From CAG-103 sp963627135 (GTDB lineage Bacteria; Bacillota; Clostridia; Oscillospirales; Oscillospiraceae): a DNA stretch of 25,688 nucleotides. Both the position numbers and the translations under genes were made by a program. Positions 5,895 through 13,336 of this stretch are shown piece by piece. Below the pieces are notes generated by a model. The model did not search any database. It was not told the origin of the DNA and saw only the letters and a program-made list of their open reading frames with translations. Each line of letters opens with the position of its first letter. Within the stretch, counting starts at the first letter, position 1. The DNA lies in contig CAVFZY010000016.1 of assembly GCA_963627135.1 (NCBI GenBank), positions 1-25,688 on the forward strand. Direction: 5' to 3'.

Positions 5895-6463
5895 ATGCGT
5901 GCCAGTCTTTTTCCAGTCAGCAGCCCCACCGTGACCGAGCACAGGGAGGTCGCCCACACGGCCGGCAGAATGTCAAACGGCACGGCCGCGCCTGCCGCCT
6001 CACGCACTGCGGCGATTGTGACCGGCAGCAGCTGGATCGACGCCGTGTTGAGCACCACCAGCAGGCACAGCTCGTCGCTGGCGGTGTCGCCCCGGATCTC
6101 GCGCGCCATCGCCTGCGCGGCGCGCACACCGGCCGGCGTCGCCGCGTTGCCGAGGCCGAGCAGGTTTGCGCTCACGTTCATGCTCAGCGCGTCGAGCGTC
6201 TGCGCATCGCGCGACGCACGGGGAAACAGCCGCCGCAGTACCGGCTGCAGCAATCTCGACAGCCCGGCCGCGATGCCGCTGCACCGCATGATCTCCATCA
6301 CGCCCGACCACAGGCAGATCATGCCGCCTACCGTCAGGCAGAACGTCACCGCCTGCTGCACGCCCTGCGCCGCCGCCGCGCCGACGGCTGCGCTCTGCCC
6401 GGTCGCCGCGCCGAAGACCAGCGCAATGCACACCATGCCTACCCAGACCCAGGTCAATGCCAT
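5885..6463 (-). CDS. spmA: Spore maturation protein A
   Basis: This is the partner of SpmB, a multi-pass membrane protein with a nucleoside-recognition domain that acts in spore maturation. ATG at 6463 is preceded by AAAGGGCG with about 9 bases of spacing and gives 192 residues. Visible family segments are the start MALTWVWVGMV, the stretch GGMICLWSGVMEIMRCSGIA, MNVSANLLGLGNAATPAG, and DELCLLVVLNTASIQLLPVT. An open frame continues 33 codons further upstream but without a start signal and with different composition. The promoter is not obvious; I see no clear sigma-E or sigma-G match in the upstream gap. Confidence 0.93.
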   Translation of the reverse strand: MALTWVWVGMVCIALVFGAATGQSAAVGAAAAQGVQQAVTFCLTVGGMICLWSGVMEIMRCSGIAAGLSRLLQPVLRRLFPRASRDAQTLDALSMNVSANLLGLGNAATPAGVRAAQAMAREIRGDTASDELCLLVVLNTASIQLLPVTIAAVREAAGAAVPFDILPAVWATSLCSVTVGLLTGKRLARIWR

Positions 6464-6717
6464 ATCAATTTCGCCCTTTCTTAATAATTTTGCGATTTTC
6501 CTGCCGTCTCTTATGGCATTTCCAGCGTTCGATGGTTGTTTCCGTGCCGTATTCGGCTGCAAATGCGCTGGAAATCAAGGAAATATATATATTTTTCCGT
6601 GGTGTAAGCGCTCACCGATGGCCATATCTGGTCGCTAGATTTTTTAGATTTTCGGTGATTATTCACAAAACAGATTATGCTGACACGTTCCCAAATATGC
6701 AAATGGTAGAAAAACAC

Positions 6718-6761
6718 AATTCGTCCGACAAGTTCGTGCGAATTTGTTGACATTTTGTCAA
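6718..6761 (+). promoter_or_regulatory. Tandem dyads at the abrB promoter, possible operator
   Basis: AATTCG (6718-6723) is inverted as CGAATT (6739-6744). Immediately after it, TTGACATTTTGTCAA (6747-6761) is a perfect 6+3+6 palindrome whose left half is the -35 box. A repressor bound here would block RNA polymerase, and AbrB autoregulation is a plausible reading. Confidence 0.45.
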
Positions 6762-6774
6762 CGTTTGGTATAAT
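6747..6774 (+). promoter_or_regulatory. Consensus sigma-A promoter of abrB
   Basis: Perfect TTGACA (6747-6752) and perfect TATAAT (6769-6774) have a 16-base spacer, 73 bases before the start codon. It is the closest match to consensus in the window. Confidence 0.85.
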
Positions 6775-6846
6775 GCAATTGTTGAAATGAATGATTGATT
6801 AGTTTTTATGAATCCCATTTATCCCATTGTATTGGAGGCAATTGCT

Positions 6847-7092
6847 ATGAAGTCTACAGGCATCGTGAGAAAAGTTGACGAACTTGGCCGCATCGTGCTC
6901 CCCATCGAGTTGAGAAGAACCCTCGGTATCGAGGAAAAAGACCGCATCGAGATTTTCGTGGACGGCGAGTCCATCATCCTGCGCAAGTATCAGCCGGCCT
7001 GCATCTTCTGTGACAACGCGAAGGACATCATCAACTACAAGGGCAAGAACATCTGCCCCGAGTGCATCCGCGCCATGAACGAGAAGCTCTGA
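6847..7092 (+). CDS. abrB: AbrB-family transition-state regulator with C-terminal zinc ribbon
   Basis: This is a DNA-binding regulator of the AbrB/SpoVT swapped-hairpin family. The 81-residue product starts MKSTGIVRKVDELGRIVLPI, the classic N-terminal fold (about 1-48). Instead of the Bacillus multimerisation tail it has two cysteine pairs (C52/C55 and C70/C73), suggesting a bound zinc, as is common in clostridial AbrB proteins. ATG at 6847 has GGAGG 9 bases upstream; an in-frame ATG at 6808 lies ahead of that site. It faces rsmI convergently across a shared terminator, the same gene neighbourhood as in Bacillus subtilis (yabC/abrB). It probably represses stationary-phase genes and its own promoter, though targets are not visible here. 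Confidence 0.93.
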   Translation: MKSTGIVRKVDELGRIVLPIELRRTLGIEEKDRIEIFVDGESIILRKYQPACIFCDNAKDIINYKGKNICPECIRAMNEKL

Positions 7093-7101
7093 GCACGGAG
7101 C

Positions 7102-7140
7102 AAAAAAAGTCCCCTGACCGACGGTCAGGGGACTTTTTTT
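7102..7140 (+). terminator. Bidirectional terminator between abrB and rsmI
   Basis: A 13-bp stem (7107-7119 with 7123-7135) has a 3-base loop. It is flanked by A7 on the left and T8 on the right, so it works for both converging genes. Confidence 0.93.
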
Positions 7141-7156
7141 TATCGTGAGTGTCCGC

Positions 7157-7987
7157 TCAGGTGTTGAGCGCCATCTGATACAGTTCATTTTTGCCGAAGC
7201 CGGTGTCCGCCGCGGCGAGCTTGCACGCCTCCTTGAGCGCACGGCCCTCGCTGCGGTAGCGCGCCACGATCTCGAGCGCCTGCTCGGCCGTGACGGCCGG
7301 CTCCGAGCGCTCGGGCGCGCCGCGCAGTACGAGCACGAACTCGCCCTTTGGCGGCGTCTCGGTGAAGTAGGCCACGGCACCATCGAGCGTCGTGCGTAGC
7401 TTTTGCTCATGGAGCTTGGTCAGCTCGCGCGCGAGCGTGATTTCCCGCGCGCCGCCAAACGTGTCGCGCAGGTCGCAGAGCGTGCGCAGCAGCTTGTGCG
7501 GTGCCTCGTAGAAGATCAGCGTGCGCGTTTCGCCGCGCAGACGCTCGAGATGCTCGCGCCGGGTCTTGCCGCTCACGGCGAGGAAGCCCTCGAAGCAAAA
7601 CTGCTGTGTCGGCAGGCCGGACACGGCCAGCGCCGCGATGGCTGCGCACGGGCCGGGAATGACCTGCACGTCGATGCCCTGCTCGGCGCATTGGCGCACG
7701 ATGTCCTCGCCGGGGTCGGAGATGGCGGGCATGCCGGCGTCGGTCACGAGCGCGCACGTCTCGCCGGCGAGCAGCCGGGCGACGATCTTCTCGCCGCTGG
7801 CATATTTGTTGTGCTCATAGTAGCTCACGCACGGTTTTTTGATCTCAAAATGGTTGAGGAGCTTTGCCGTCACGCGCGTGTCCTCGGCGGCGATGAAGTC
7901 GGCGCTGCGCAGCGTCTCGAGCGCGCGCACGGACAGGTCGCCGAGGTTGCCGATCGGCGTGCCGACCAGATACAGTGTTCCGCTCAT
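7157..7987 (-). CDS. rsmI: 16S rRNA (cytidine-1402-2'-O)-methyltransferase
   Basis: RsmI methylates the ribose 2'-O of C1402 in the decoding centre of 16S rRNA using S-adenosylmethionine. The 276-residue product shows the SPOUT-unrelated tetrapyrrole-methylase fold: start GTLYLVGTPIGNLGDLSVRA, then AAEDTRVTAKLLNHF, VTDAGMPAISDPGEDIV, PGPCAAIAALAVSGLP, and FYEAPHKLLRTL. ATG at 7987 has AGGAGG about 8 bases upstream. It overlaps trmN6 by the tetranucleotide ATGA (7984-7987), so the two rRNA/tRNA methyltransferases are translationally coupled. The GIY-YIG gene (yazA) found between them in Bacillus is absent. The open frame continues upstream antiphase to trmN6, which is a shadow. Confidence 0.96.
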   Translation of the reverse strand: MSGTLYLVGTPIGNLGDLSVRALETLRSADFIAAEDTRVTAKLLNHFEIKKPCVSYYEHNKYASGEKIVARLLAGETCALVTDAGMPAISDPGEDIVRQCAEQGIDVQVIPGPCAAIAALAVSGLPTQQFCFEGFLAVSGKTRREHLERLRGETRTLIFYEAPHKLLRTLCDLRDTFGGAREITLARELTKLHEQKLRTTLDGAVAYFTETPPKGEFVLVLRGAPERSEPAVTAEQALEIVARYRSEGRALKEACKLAAADTGFGKNELYQMALNT

Positions 7988-8721
7988 GGTTGCGTCCTCC
8001 TGTGATAAATTCTGCGGATCTCTTCCGAATCCGTGCCGTCGGGTGCACACAGGGCCAGCGGCGGCAGGATCCGGAGCCCCGGCTTTCCGCCGCGGCGGGC
8101 CTCGACCAGCACGAGACTGGGCGCGGCGTCCGCCGTGCGCGCCACGGTGCGCAGGCGCTTGGGCTCCAGCCCGGCGGCCGTGAGCGTGCACAGCAGCTCG
8201 CTCAGCCGCTCCGGCCGGTGTACGAGCGCGGCCGAGCCGCCCCAGCGCGTGAGATAGGCCATGGCGGTGCAGATGTCCTGCATGGTGCAGGTGCGCTCGT
8301 CGCGCGCATGCGCGCGCATGGGGTCGGGCGAGGTGTAACCGCTGCCCTCGGCGAAATACGGCGGGTTTGCCACGACAAGGTCGAACTGTCCGGCAGGGAG
8401 CACCGCGCGGTGCTTGCGCAGGTCGGCGCAGAGAATCTCCGCCCGGCCGCTCAGACCGTTTGCGATGAGATTGCCGCGGCAGAGTTGCGCCGCGTCCGGC
8501 TGCAGCTCCACGCCGATGGCCGCCGCCTGCGGCAGCGCGTGCAGCAGCAGCACCGTCAGCACGCCGGCGCCGCAGCCGAGGTCGGCAAAGCGGCGCACGC
8601 GGCGGTCGGCCGCGAAATCGGCCAGCAACACGCTGTCCGTGCCGAGGGCGAACCCGACGCCGGAGCGCGCAAATCGCGGGCCGCCCGGCCACAGGTCGTC
8701 ATATTGTGCGCAGGGGGGCAT
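7984..8721 (-). CDS. trmN6: tRNA1(Val) (adenine-37-N6)-methyltransferase family protein
   Basis: This is a SAM-dependent N6-adenine methyltransferase of the YabB/TrmN6 (YfiC) family, which in E. coli modifies A37 of tRNA-Val. The 245-residue product has the SAM-binding motif DLGCGAGVLTVLLL (motif at 47-53) and the catalytic motif NPPY (119-122). It also has YDDLWPGGPRFARSGVGFAL near its start, typical of the family. ATG at 8721 is preceded by GGAAGGAG with about 8 bases of spacing; the frame is open further upstream, but only across the ferredoxin terminator. It lies directly ahead of rsmI with a 4-base overlap. Substrate specificity in Firmicutes is inferred from family only. Confidence 0.88.
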   Translation of the reverse strand: MPPCAQYDDLWPGGPRFARSGVGFALGTDSVLLADFAADRRVRRFADLGCGAGVLTVLLLHALPQAAAIGVELQPDAAQLCRGNLIANGLSGRAEILCADLRKHRAVLPAGQFDLVVANPPYFAEGSGYTSPDPMRAHARDERTCTMQDICTAMAYLTRWGGSAALVHRPERLSELLCTLTAAGLEPKRLRTVARTADAAPSLVLVEARRGGKPGLRILPPLALCAPDGTDSEEIRRIYHRRTQP

Positions 8722-8761
8722 GGCGTACGCTCCTTCCGCTGAAAATCGCTTGAAATAGATA

Positions 8762-8790
8762 GAGGCGATATGCCAGGAGCATATCGCCTC
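8762..8790 (-). terminator. Hairpin between ferredoxin and trmN6
   Basis: A perfect 12-bp stem (8762-8773 with 8779-8790) has a 5-base loop. It lies 30 bases after the ferredoxin stop and is followed on the minus strand by a modest T-rich tract (TATCTATTTC). It may terminate only partly and let some transcription into trmN6. Confidence 0.65.
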
Positions 8791-8819
8791 ATCCGTTTGC
8801 GTTTTTCTCCGGTCGAATC

Positions 8820-8990
8820 TTAGTCGACAGAGATCGCGCCCACCGGGCAGTTCGCAGCGCAGGTGCCGCACTCCATGCAGCTGTCCGCGTTGATGACGTA
8901 CTTGCCATTGCCCTCGGAAATTGCCTCAGCCGGGCAGCTCGCAGCACAGGTGCCGCACATGACGCAATCGTCGTTGATAACAAAAGCCAT
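8820..8990 (-). CDS. Clostridial-type 2x[4Fe-4S] ferredoxin
   Basis: This small cytoplasmic electron carrier has 56 residues, the classical clostridial ferredoxin length. It begins MAFVINDDCVMCGTC and has two CxxCxxCxxxCP motifs: cysteines 9, 12, 15 and 19, then 38, 41, 44 and 48. These bind two [4Fe-4S] clusters. The two halves are clearly duplicated (CGTCAASCPAEAIS and CGTCAANCPVGAIS). ATG at 8990 has AGGAGG with 8 bases of spacing, and its own promoter lies at 9043-9070. It is a plausible acceptor for the pyruvate:ferredoxin oxidoreductase encoded at 19621-23157. Confidence is high because motifs, size, ribosome binding site, promoter and terminator all agree. Confidence 0.95.
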   Translation of the reverse strand: MAFVINDDCVMCGTCAASCPAEAISEGNGKYVINADSCMECGTCAANCPVGAISVD

Positions 8991-9042
8991 TGTAATTACC
9001 TCCTATGTTTTTGACCAGACTTCTCTTCCTCTGGTATCAGCC

Positions 9043-9070
9043 ATTGTAGCACAAAAATCCGAAAAATCAA
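9043..9070 (-). promoter_or_regulatory. Sigma-A promoter of the ferredoxin gene
   Basis: On the minus strand TTGATT (9065-9070) is followed by a 16-base spacer and TACAAT (9043-9048), with about 50 bases of leader before the ferredoxin start. Confidence 0.6.
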
Positions 9071-9218
9071 CCGTCAATTTCTGAATTTGAAAAAACGTGC
9101 TGATTAAAATACAGGAAGGGGTGGAAATAATAAAAATCAGCTTCCCGGATTCGGCAGGTTCCTTGTGCCGTCCGGGCGATAATAGAGGCGTATGACCAGC
9201 GAAGGAGGCAAACGATCT

Positions 9219-11696
9219 ATGCGCGGCAGCGAACGGTTTACACAGCGGGCATCCACGGCGATCACAAAGGCGCACGATGCAGCCATGGGCATGGGGCACG
9301 GTTATGTTGGCACGGAGCATCTCCTCCTCGGCATCATCCGGGAAGGGGAGGGGCTCGGCGCCCGCATCCTGACCGACAACGCGCTGACGGACGCCGTGCT
9401 CACGCGCATGGTCACGGAGACGGTCGGCCGCGGCGTACCCGGAGCGCCTGAGCAGGGGCTCAGCCCCCGGGCGCGGCACGTCATTGAGCTGGCCGCCGAG
9501 GATGCCAACCGGCTCGGCCACTGCTACGTCGGCACGGAGCACATCCTCATGGGCATCCTCCGCGAGGCGGACAGCGCCGGCGCGCGCATCATTGTGGCGG
9601 CCGGCGGCGACCTGAACAAGATCTACACGGACATTATGGACGTGTTCGGCCGGCCCGAGTATAAGCCCCGGCCGCAGCAGTCGACCCCGCGGTCCCAGAC
9701 GCGCCGCGCCGCCGACACGAAAACGCTCGACCAGTACGGCCGCGACCTCACGGACCTGGCCACCGGCGGGAAAATGGACCCGGTCATCGGCCGCGACCGG
9801 GAGATCGAGCGCGCCATCCAGATCCTCTCGCGCCGCAGCAAGAATAACCCCGTGCTCATCGGCGAGCCCGGCGTCGGCAAGACGGCGGTGGCCGAGGGGC
9901 TGGCGCAGCGCATCTCGGACGGCAACGTGCCCGAGGACCTGCGCAATAAGCGCATCGTGAGCGTGGACCTGACAGCCATGCTCGCGGGTACGAAGTACCG
10001 CGGCGACTTTGAAGAGCGCGTCAAGTGCGTCCTACACGAGGTGCAGCGCGCAGGCAACGTCATTTTGTTCATTGATGAGCTGCATACGATCGTCGGCGCG
10101 GGCTCGGCCGAGGGAGCCATCGACGCGGCGAACATCCTCAAGCCCGCGCTCGGGCGCGATGAGCTGCAGATCATCGGTGCGACGACGCTCGAGGAGTACC
10201 GCAAGTATATCGAAAAGGACGCGGCGCTCGAGCGGCGCTTTCAGCCCGTGCGCATCGCCGAGCCCACGCCGGAGCAGAGCCTGCTGATCCTGCGCGGCCT
10301 GCGCGAGCGGCTCGAGGCGCACCACCGCCTGCATATCACGGACGACGCGCTGCGCAAGGCCATCACGCTCTCCGTGCGCTATATCGGCGACCGCTGGCTG
10401 CCGGATAAGGCCATCGATCTTGTCGATGAGGCGGCCTCGCGCGTGCGCATGCAGGCGCTCGTGCAGCCGGAGCGGGTGCACGCGCTGGAGATGCAGCTGA
10501 CCAACACGACCGCGGACATGGAGAGCGCCGTGCGCGCGCAGGACTTCGAGCGCGCGGCCCGCCTGCGCGACCGCGAGCAGAAGCTGCGCACGGAGCTCGA
10601 GCAGCTGCGCAGCCAGTGGGAGCAGACACACGCGGGCCCCGTGCGCGCCGTGACGGGTGAGGACGTGGCCGAGATCGTCTCGCTCTGGACGGGCATCCCG
10701 GTCGCGGGCATCACCTCGAGCGAGAGCAAGCAGCTGCTGCAGATGGAGACGTCGCTGCGCCGCCGCGTCGTCGGGCAGGAGGAGGCCGTGCACGCGGTCT
10801 CGAATGCGATCCGCCGCAGCCGCGTCGGCCTCGGCGACCCGAACCGCCCGATCGGCAGCTTCCTCTTCCTCGGGCCGACCGGCGTTGGCAAGACGGAGCT
10901 CTGCCGCGCGCTGGCCGAGGCGCTCTTCGGCGACGAGAAAGCGCTTATCCGCGTGGACATGTCGGAATATATGGAGCGGCACAGCGTCTCACGGCTCATC
11001 GGCTCGCCCCCGGGCTATATCGGCCACGAGGAGGGCGGCCAGCTCACGGAAAAGGTGCGCCGCAAGCCGTATTCCGTCGTGCTCTTCGATGAAATCGAAA
11101 AGGCGCACGAGGATGTGTTCAACCTCCTGTTGCAGGTCATGGAGGACGGCCAGCTCACGGACTCGCTCGGGCGGAAGGTGAACTTCCGCAACGCGGTCGT
11201 CGTCATGACCTCGAACGTCGGCGCGAAAGCCATCACGGACATCCGCCGCAGCCTCGGCTTCACGCAGCAGACGGGCGAGGGCACCGGCCGCACGGACGCC
11301 GAGATTCGCAGTATGGTCATGTCCGACCTGAAAAAGACGTTCCGGCCGGAGTTTCTCAACCGTGTCGATGACATCATCGTCTTTCACAAGCTTACGCGCG
11401 CCAACATCCGCCAGATCGCGCAAAAGCTCCTCGGTACGGTCAACACGCGCATGGAGCGCGCGGGCGTGGAGCTGCAGGTGCCGGACGCGGCGCTCGATGC
11501 GCTCTCGGCCACGGGGTATGACCCCGTGTACGGTGCGCGGCCGCTGCGCCGAGCCATCCAGAGCACGATCGCCGACCAAGCGGCGGGCATGCTGCTCGAC
11601 GGCACACTCCAACAGGGCGATGTCGTGACGGCGGAGGTGCGCGACGGAAAAATTATTTTGACGAAAACGCGCGAACGTGGTACGATAACATCCTGA
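9219..11696 (+). CDS. clpC: ATP-dependent Clp protease ATPase subunit ClpC
   Basis: ClpC is an AAA+ unfoldase that feeds proteins into ClpP for degradation. The 825-residue product contains the duplicated Clp N-domain (about 1-145, with GYVGTEHLLLGI and CYVGTEHILMGI). D1 has Walker A GEPGVGKT (from residue 215) and Walker B LFIDELHT. A UVR-like coiled-coil segment in the middle domain lies at about 430-470 (QDFERAARLRDREQK). D2 has Walker A GPTGVGKT (from about 552) and Walker B VLFDEIEKAH. ATG at 9219 has AAGGAGG 10 bases upstream; an in-frame ATG at 9192 precedes that site. The usual companions ctsR, mcsA and mcsB are not adjacent; here it is followed after 29 bases by a thioesterase gene. 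Confidence 0.95.
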   Translation: MRGSERFTQRASTAITKAHDAAMGMGHGYVGTEHLLLGIIREGEGLGARILTDNALTDAVLTRMVTETVGRGVPGAPEQGLSPRARHVIELAAEDANRLGHCYVGTEHILMGILREADSAGARIIVAAGGDLNKIYTDIMDVFGRPEYKPRPQQSTPRSQTRRAADTKTLDQYGRDLTDLATGGKMDPVIGRDREIERAIQILSRRSKNNPVLIGEPGVGKTAVAEGLAQRISDGNVPEDLRNKRIVSVDLTAMLAGTKYRGDFEERVKCVLHEVQRAGNVILFIDELHTIVGAGSAEGAIDAANILKPALGRDELQIIGATTLEEYRKYIEKDAALERRFQPVRIAEPTPEQSLLILRGLRERLEAHHRLHITDDALRKAITLSVRYIGDRWLPDKAIDLVDEAASRVRMQALVQPERVHALEMQLTNTTADMESAVRAQDFERAARLRDREQKLRTELEQLRSQWEQTHAGPVRAVTGEDVAEIVSLWTGIPVAGITSSESKQLLQMETSLRRRVVGQEEAVHAVSNAIRRSRVGLGDPNRPIGSFLFLGPTGVGKTELCRALAEALFGDEKALIRVDMSEYMERHSVSRLIGSPPGYIGHEEGGQLTEKVRRKPYSVVLFDEIEKAHEDVFNLLLQVMEDGQLTDSLGRKVNFRNAVVVMTSNVGAKAITDIRRSLGFTQQTGEGTGRTDAEIRSMVMSDLKKTFRPEFLNRVDDIIVFHKLTRANIRQIAQKLLGTVNTRMERAGVELQVPDAALDALSATGYDPVYGARPLRRAIQSTIADQAAGMLLDGTLQQGDVVTAEVRDGKIILTKTRERGTITS

Positions 11697-11725
11697 ATGT
11701 AATCTGGACGGAGGCGTACCCCAAT

Positions 11726-12181
11726 ATGGCACAGAATACCCAAGAGGAAAACAAGGAAATTTATCTCGACCCATTTCGCTATAATGAATTTGTGGGCTTC
11801 AATTCCCATAACCATGTCGTTGTCACCGAGGTCGGCAACGGTACCAGCGTCGTGGAGGTCGAAATGACGCAGGACGGCATGAACCCGCTCAACATGGCCC
11901 ATGGCGGGCTGATCTTTACGCTCTGCGATGTGGCGACCGGCGTCGCCGCGCGTACCGGCGGGCGCATCACCGTGACGCTTGACAGCAGTATTCACTTTCT
12001 GCGCGCGGGCAAGGACACGCCAAAGCTCGTGGCACACGGCCGAATGGTCAAGGAAGGCCGCACGACCGGCCTTGCCGTGGCGGAGGTGTTCAACGCTGAG
12101 GGTGTGCTGCTGGCCACCGCGGATGTGACGGTCTATTATGTGGACGAAAACACGTACACGGATGCCACGATGCAGAAGTAA
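11726..12181 (+). CDS. PaaI-family hot-dog thioesterase
   Basis: This is a predicted cytoplasmic acyl-CoA thioesterase. The 151-residue product has the single hot-dog domain. The catalytic-loop signature is MNPLNMAHGGLIFTLCD, with HGG at about residues 59-61 and the aspartate at 67. Later strands are SSIHFLRAG and AVAEVFNAEGVLLATADVTVY. Its size and the PLNMAHGG arrangement fit the PaaI/YbgC-like aromatic or general acyl-CoA thioesterases; the real substrate is unknown. The ATG is preceded by GGAGG with 11 bases of spacing. It lies 29 bases after clpC without an intervening terminator, so it is probably in the same transcript, though no functional link to ClpC is evident. Confidence 0.87.
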   Translation: MAQNTQEENKEIYLDPFRYNEFVGFNSHNHVVVTEVGNGTSVVEVEMTQDGMNPLNMAHGGLIFTLCDVATGVAARTGGRITVTLDSSIHFLRAGKDTPKLVAHGRMVKEGRTTGLAVAEVFNAEGVLLATADVTVYYVDENTYTDATMQK

Positions 12182-12198
12182 CCGCACGATAAATGAAG

Positions 12199-12228
12199 AA
12201 AAGAGACGTTCGGAGAACGTCTCTTTTC
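12199..12228 (+). terminator. Bidirectional terminator between the thioesterase gene and spoIID
   Basis: A 13-bp stem (12199-12211 with 12215-12227) starts with AAAA and ends with TTTT. It separates converging genes and can act on both strands. Confidence 0.88.
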
Positions 12229-12239
12229 TATTTCCGCAT

Positions 12240-13229
12240 CTACCCCTCCGCGCGGATGAGCGTCGTGCCGGGGTAGTAGTGCGCGAGAATGTCGGCATAC
12301 CCGCTGCCGCGCAGGGCCATGACGTTCGCGCCGTACTGGCTCATGCCGACGCCGTGGCCGCTGCCCGTGACGGTGAAGGTGAACGTCCCGCCGCTGTACG
12401 TGACGGAAAACGCCGCCGAGCGCAGGGAAAAGAGTGCGCGCACCTGCGCACCCGTGAGCGTCTCGGAGCCGACGGGGATGCTTGCCACGCGGCCGCTGTC
12501 ATCGAGCACCGGTGTGCCGAACCATGTGCCCGGGTCGTCGCCGAGCACGCAGTCCGGATAGCTGTCGAGCACGGCCGTGCGCACGGCGTCGGCCGCGATC
12601 TCGGCCGTCGAGACGTAGTTCGGCACGTCCTGCGCCGTCTCGGGGGAGGATACGCTCACGAGATACGGCGCGTCGCCGCTCCAGAGCGCGGCGCTGCTCT
12701 CGGTCGCCCCGGCGGACGAGGCGTGGAACACTGCGCGGATGAGCTGCCCGCCGTAGGTGAGGTACTGCCCGTCCGTGTCGGTCACGGCCTGACGGATGCG
12801 TGCCATGTTGTGCGCGAAGTCTGTGCCCCATTGCTCGCGCAGCGCGGCGTCGTCCTTGTGCGCGCAGCAGCAGGTGTATTGGTCGCAGACGCCGGCCTCC
12901 GGATGGTTGGCAGCCCCGCCGCGCACGCGCTGGAGAATATAGGTGCGCGCAGCGACTGCCTGCGCCCGCAGCGCCTCGGGTGCGAAGGATGCGGGCATCT
13001 CGGCGGCTACAACGCCGGGCAGCCAGTCGGCCATCGTCGTCTCGACGAGCGCGCCGCCGCTGAGCGCCGTGATGACTGTCTCACTGTCAGGCGCGACGGC
13101 GGCCGACGCCGTCACGGACGGGATGGGCTGCGCCGCAGGCTCTTCGGCCGGGCCGAGCGTGACCACGAGCCACGGGATCACGAGTGAGAGTACCACGAGC
13201 AGCAGCGACAGCAGGAAAACCTTGCGCAC
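12240..13229 (-). CDS. spoIID: Stage II sporulation protein D (SpoIID lytic transglycosylase)
   Basis: SpoIID is a membrane-anchored peptidoglycan lytic transglycosylase that works with SpoIIM and SpoIIP to drive engulfment of the forespore. The 329-residue product has an N-terminal membrane anchor (about 4-24) and a proline/alanine-rich spacer. The SpoIID domain includes WLPGVVAAEMPASF, with the probable catalytic glutamate E77. It continues with ALRAQAVAARTYIL, the cysteine cluster CDQYTCCC, and the ending GSGHGVGMSQYGANVMA. The start is GTG at 13229, with AGGAGG about 8 bases upstream; an overlapping ATG at 13231 is out of frame. A weak sigma-E-like arrangement (ATA about 17 bases before TATACT, near 13290-13295) is possible but poor. 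It stands alone between convergent and divergent neighbours. Confidence 0.94.
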   Translation of the reverse strand: MRKVFLLSLLLVVLSLVIPWLVVTLGPAEEPAAQPIPSVTASAAVAPDSETVITALSGGALVETTMADWLPGVVAAEMPASFAPEALRAQAVAARTYILQRVRGGAANHPEAGVCDQYTCCCAHKDDAALREQWGTDFAHNMARIRQAVTDTDGQYLTYGGQLIRAVFHASSAGATESSAALWSGDAPYLVSVSSPETAQDVPNYVSTAEIAADAVRTAVLDSYPDCVLGDDPGTWFGTPVLDDSGRVASIPVGSETLTGAQVRALFSLRSAAFSVTYSGGTFTFTVTGSGHGVGMSQYGANVMALRGSGYADILAHYYPGTTLIRAEG

Positions 13230-13270
13230 ATGTGCCGCCTCCTTTCTGCCCTGCGGGGGTGTTTTGTGCC

Positions 13271-13299
13271 TTGACGCAGGGGGGAAATCAGTATAAAAT
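13271..13299 (+). promoter_or_regulatory. Sigma-A promoter of the 13337 membrane-protein gene
   Basis: TTGACG (13271-13276), a 17-base spacer and TAAAAT (13294-13299) lie 37 bases before the ATG at 13337. No other good promoter is seen before the DUF5058 gene at 14222. Confidence 0.65.
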
Positions 13300-13336
13300 A
13301 AGTCTATTCAATATGTATTGGGACAGGTAGTTTGTT

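Larger units (their letters stand above)
6464..6846. other. AT-rich divergent intergenic region between spmA and abrB
   Basis: These 383 bases separate the divergent spmA and abrB. The composition drops sharply in GC relative to the genes. The right half holds the abrB promoter (6747-6774) and two dyads (6718-6744 and 6747-6761). The left half contains an ATATATATAT tract at about 6582-6592 and no credible gene: two open frames of 80-97 codons lack ribosome binding sites and family resemblance. Confidence 0.6.

Noticed and set aside
6457..6753. Two opposing frames of 80-97 codons between spmA and abrB
   Set aside because: They overlap each other and the abrB promoter, lack start signals and resemble no family.
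7988..8692. N-terminal extension of rsmI by more than 230 codons
   Set aside because: The extension is the shadow of trmN6. AGGAGG before 7987 and the conserved RsmI N-terminus fix the start.
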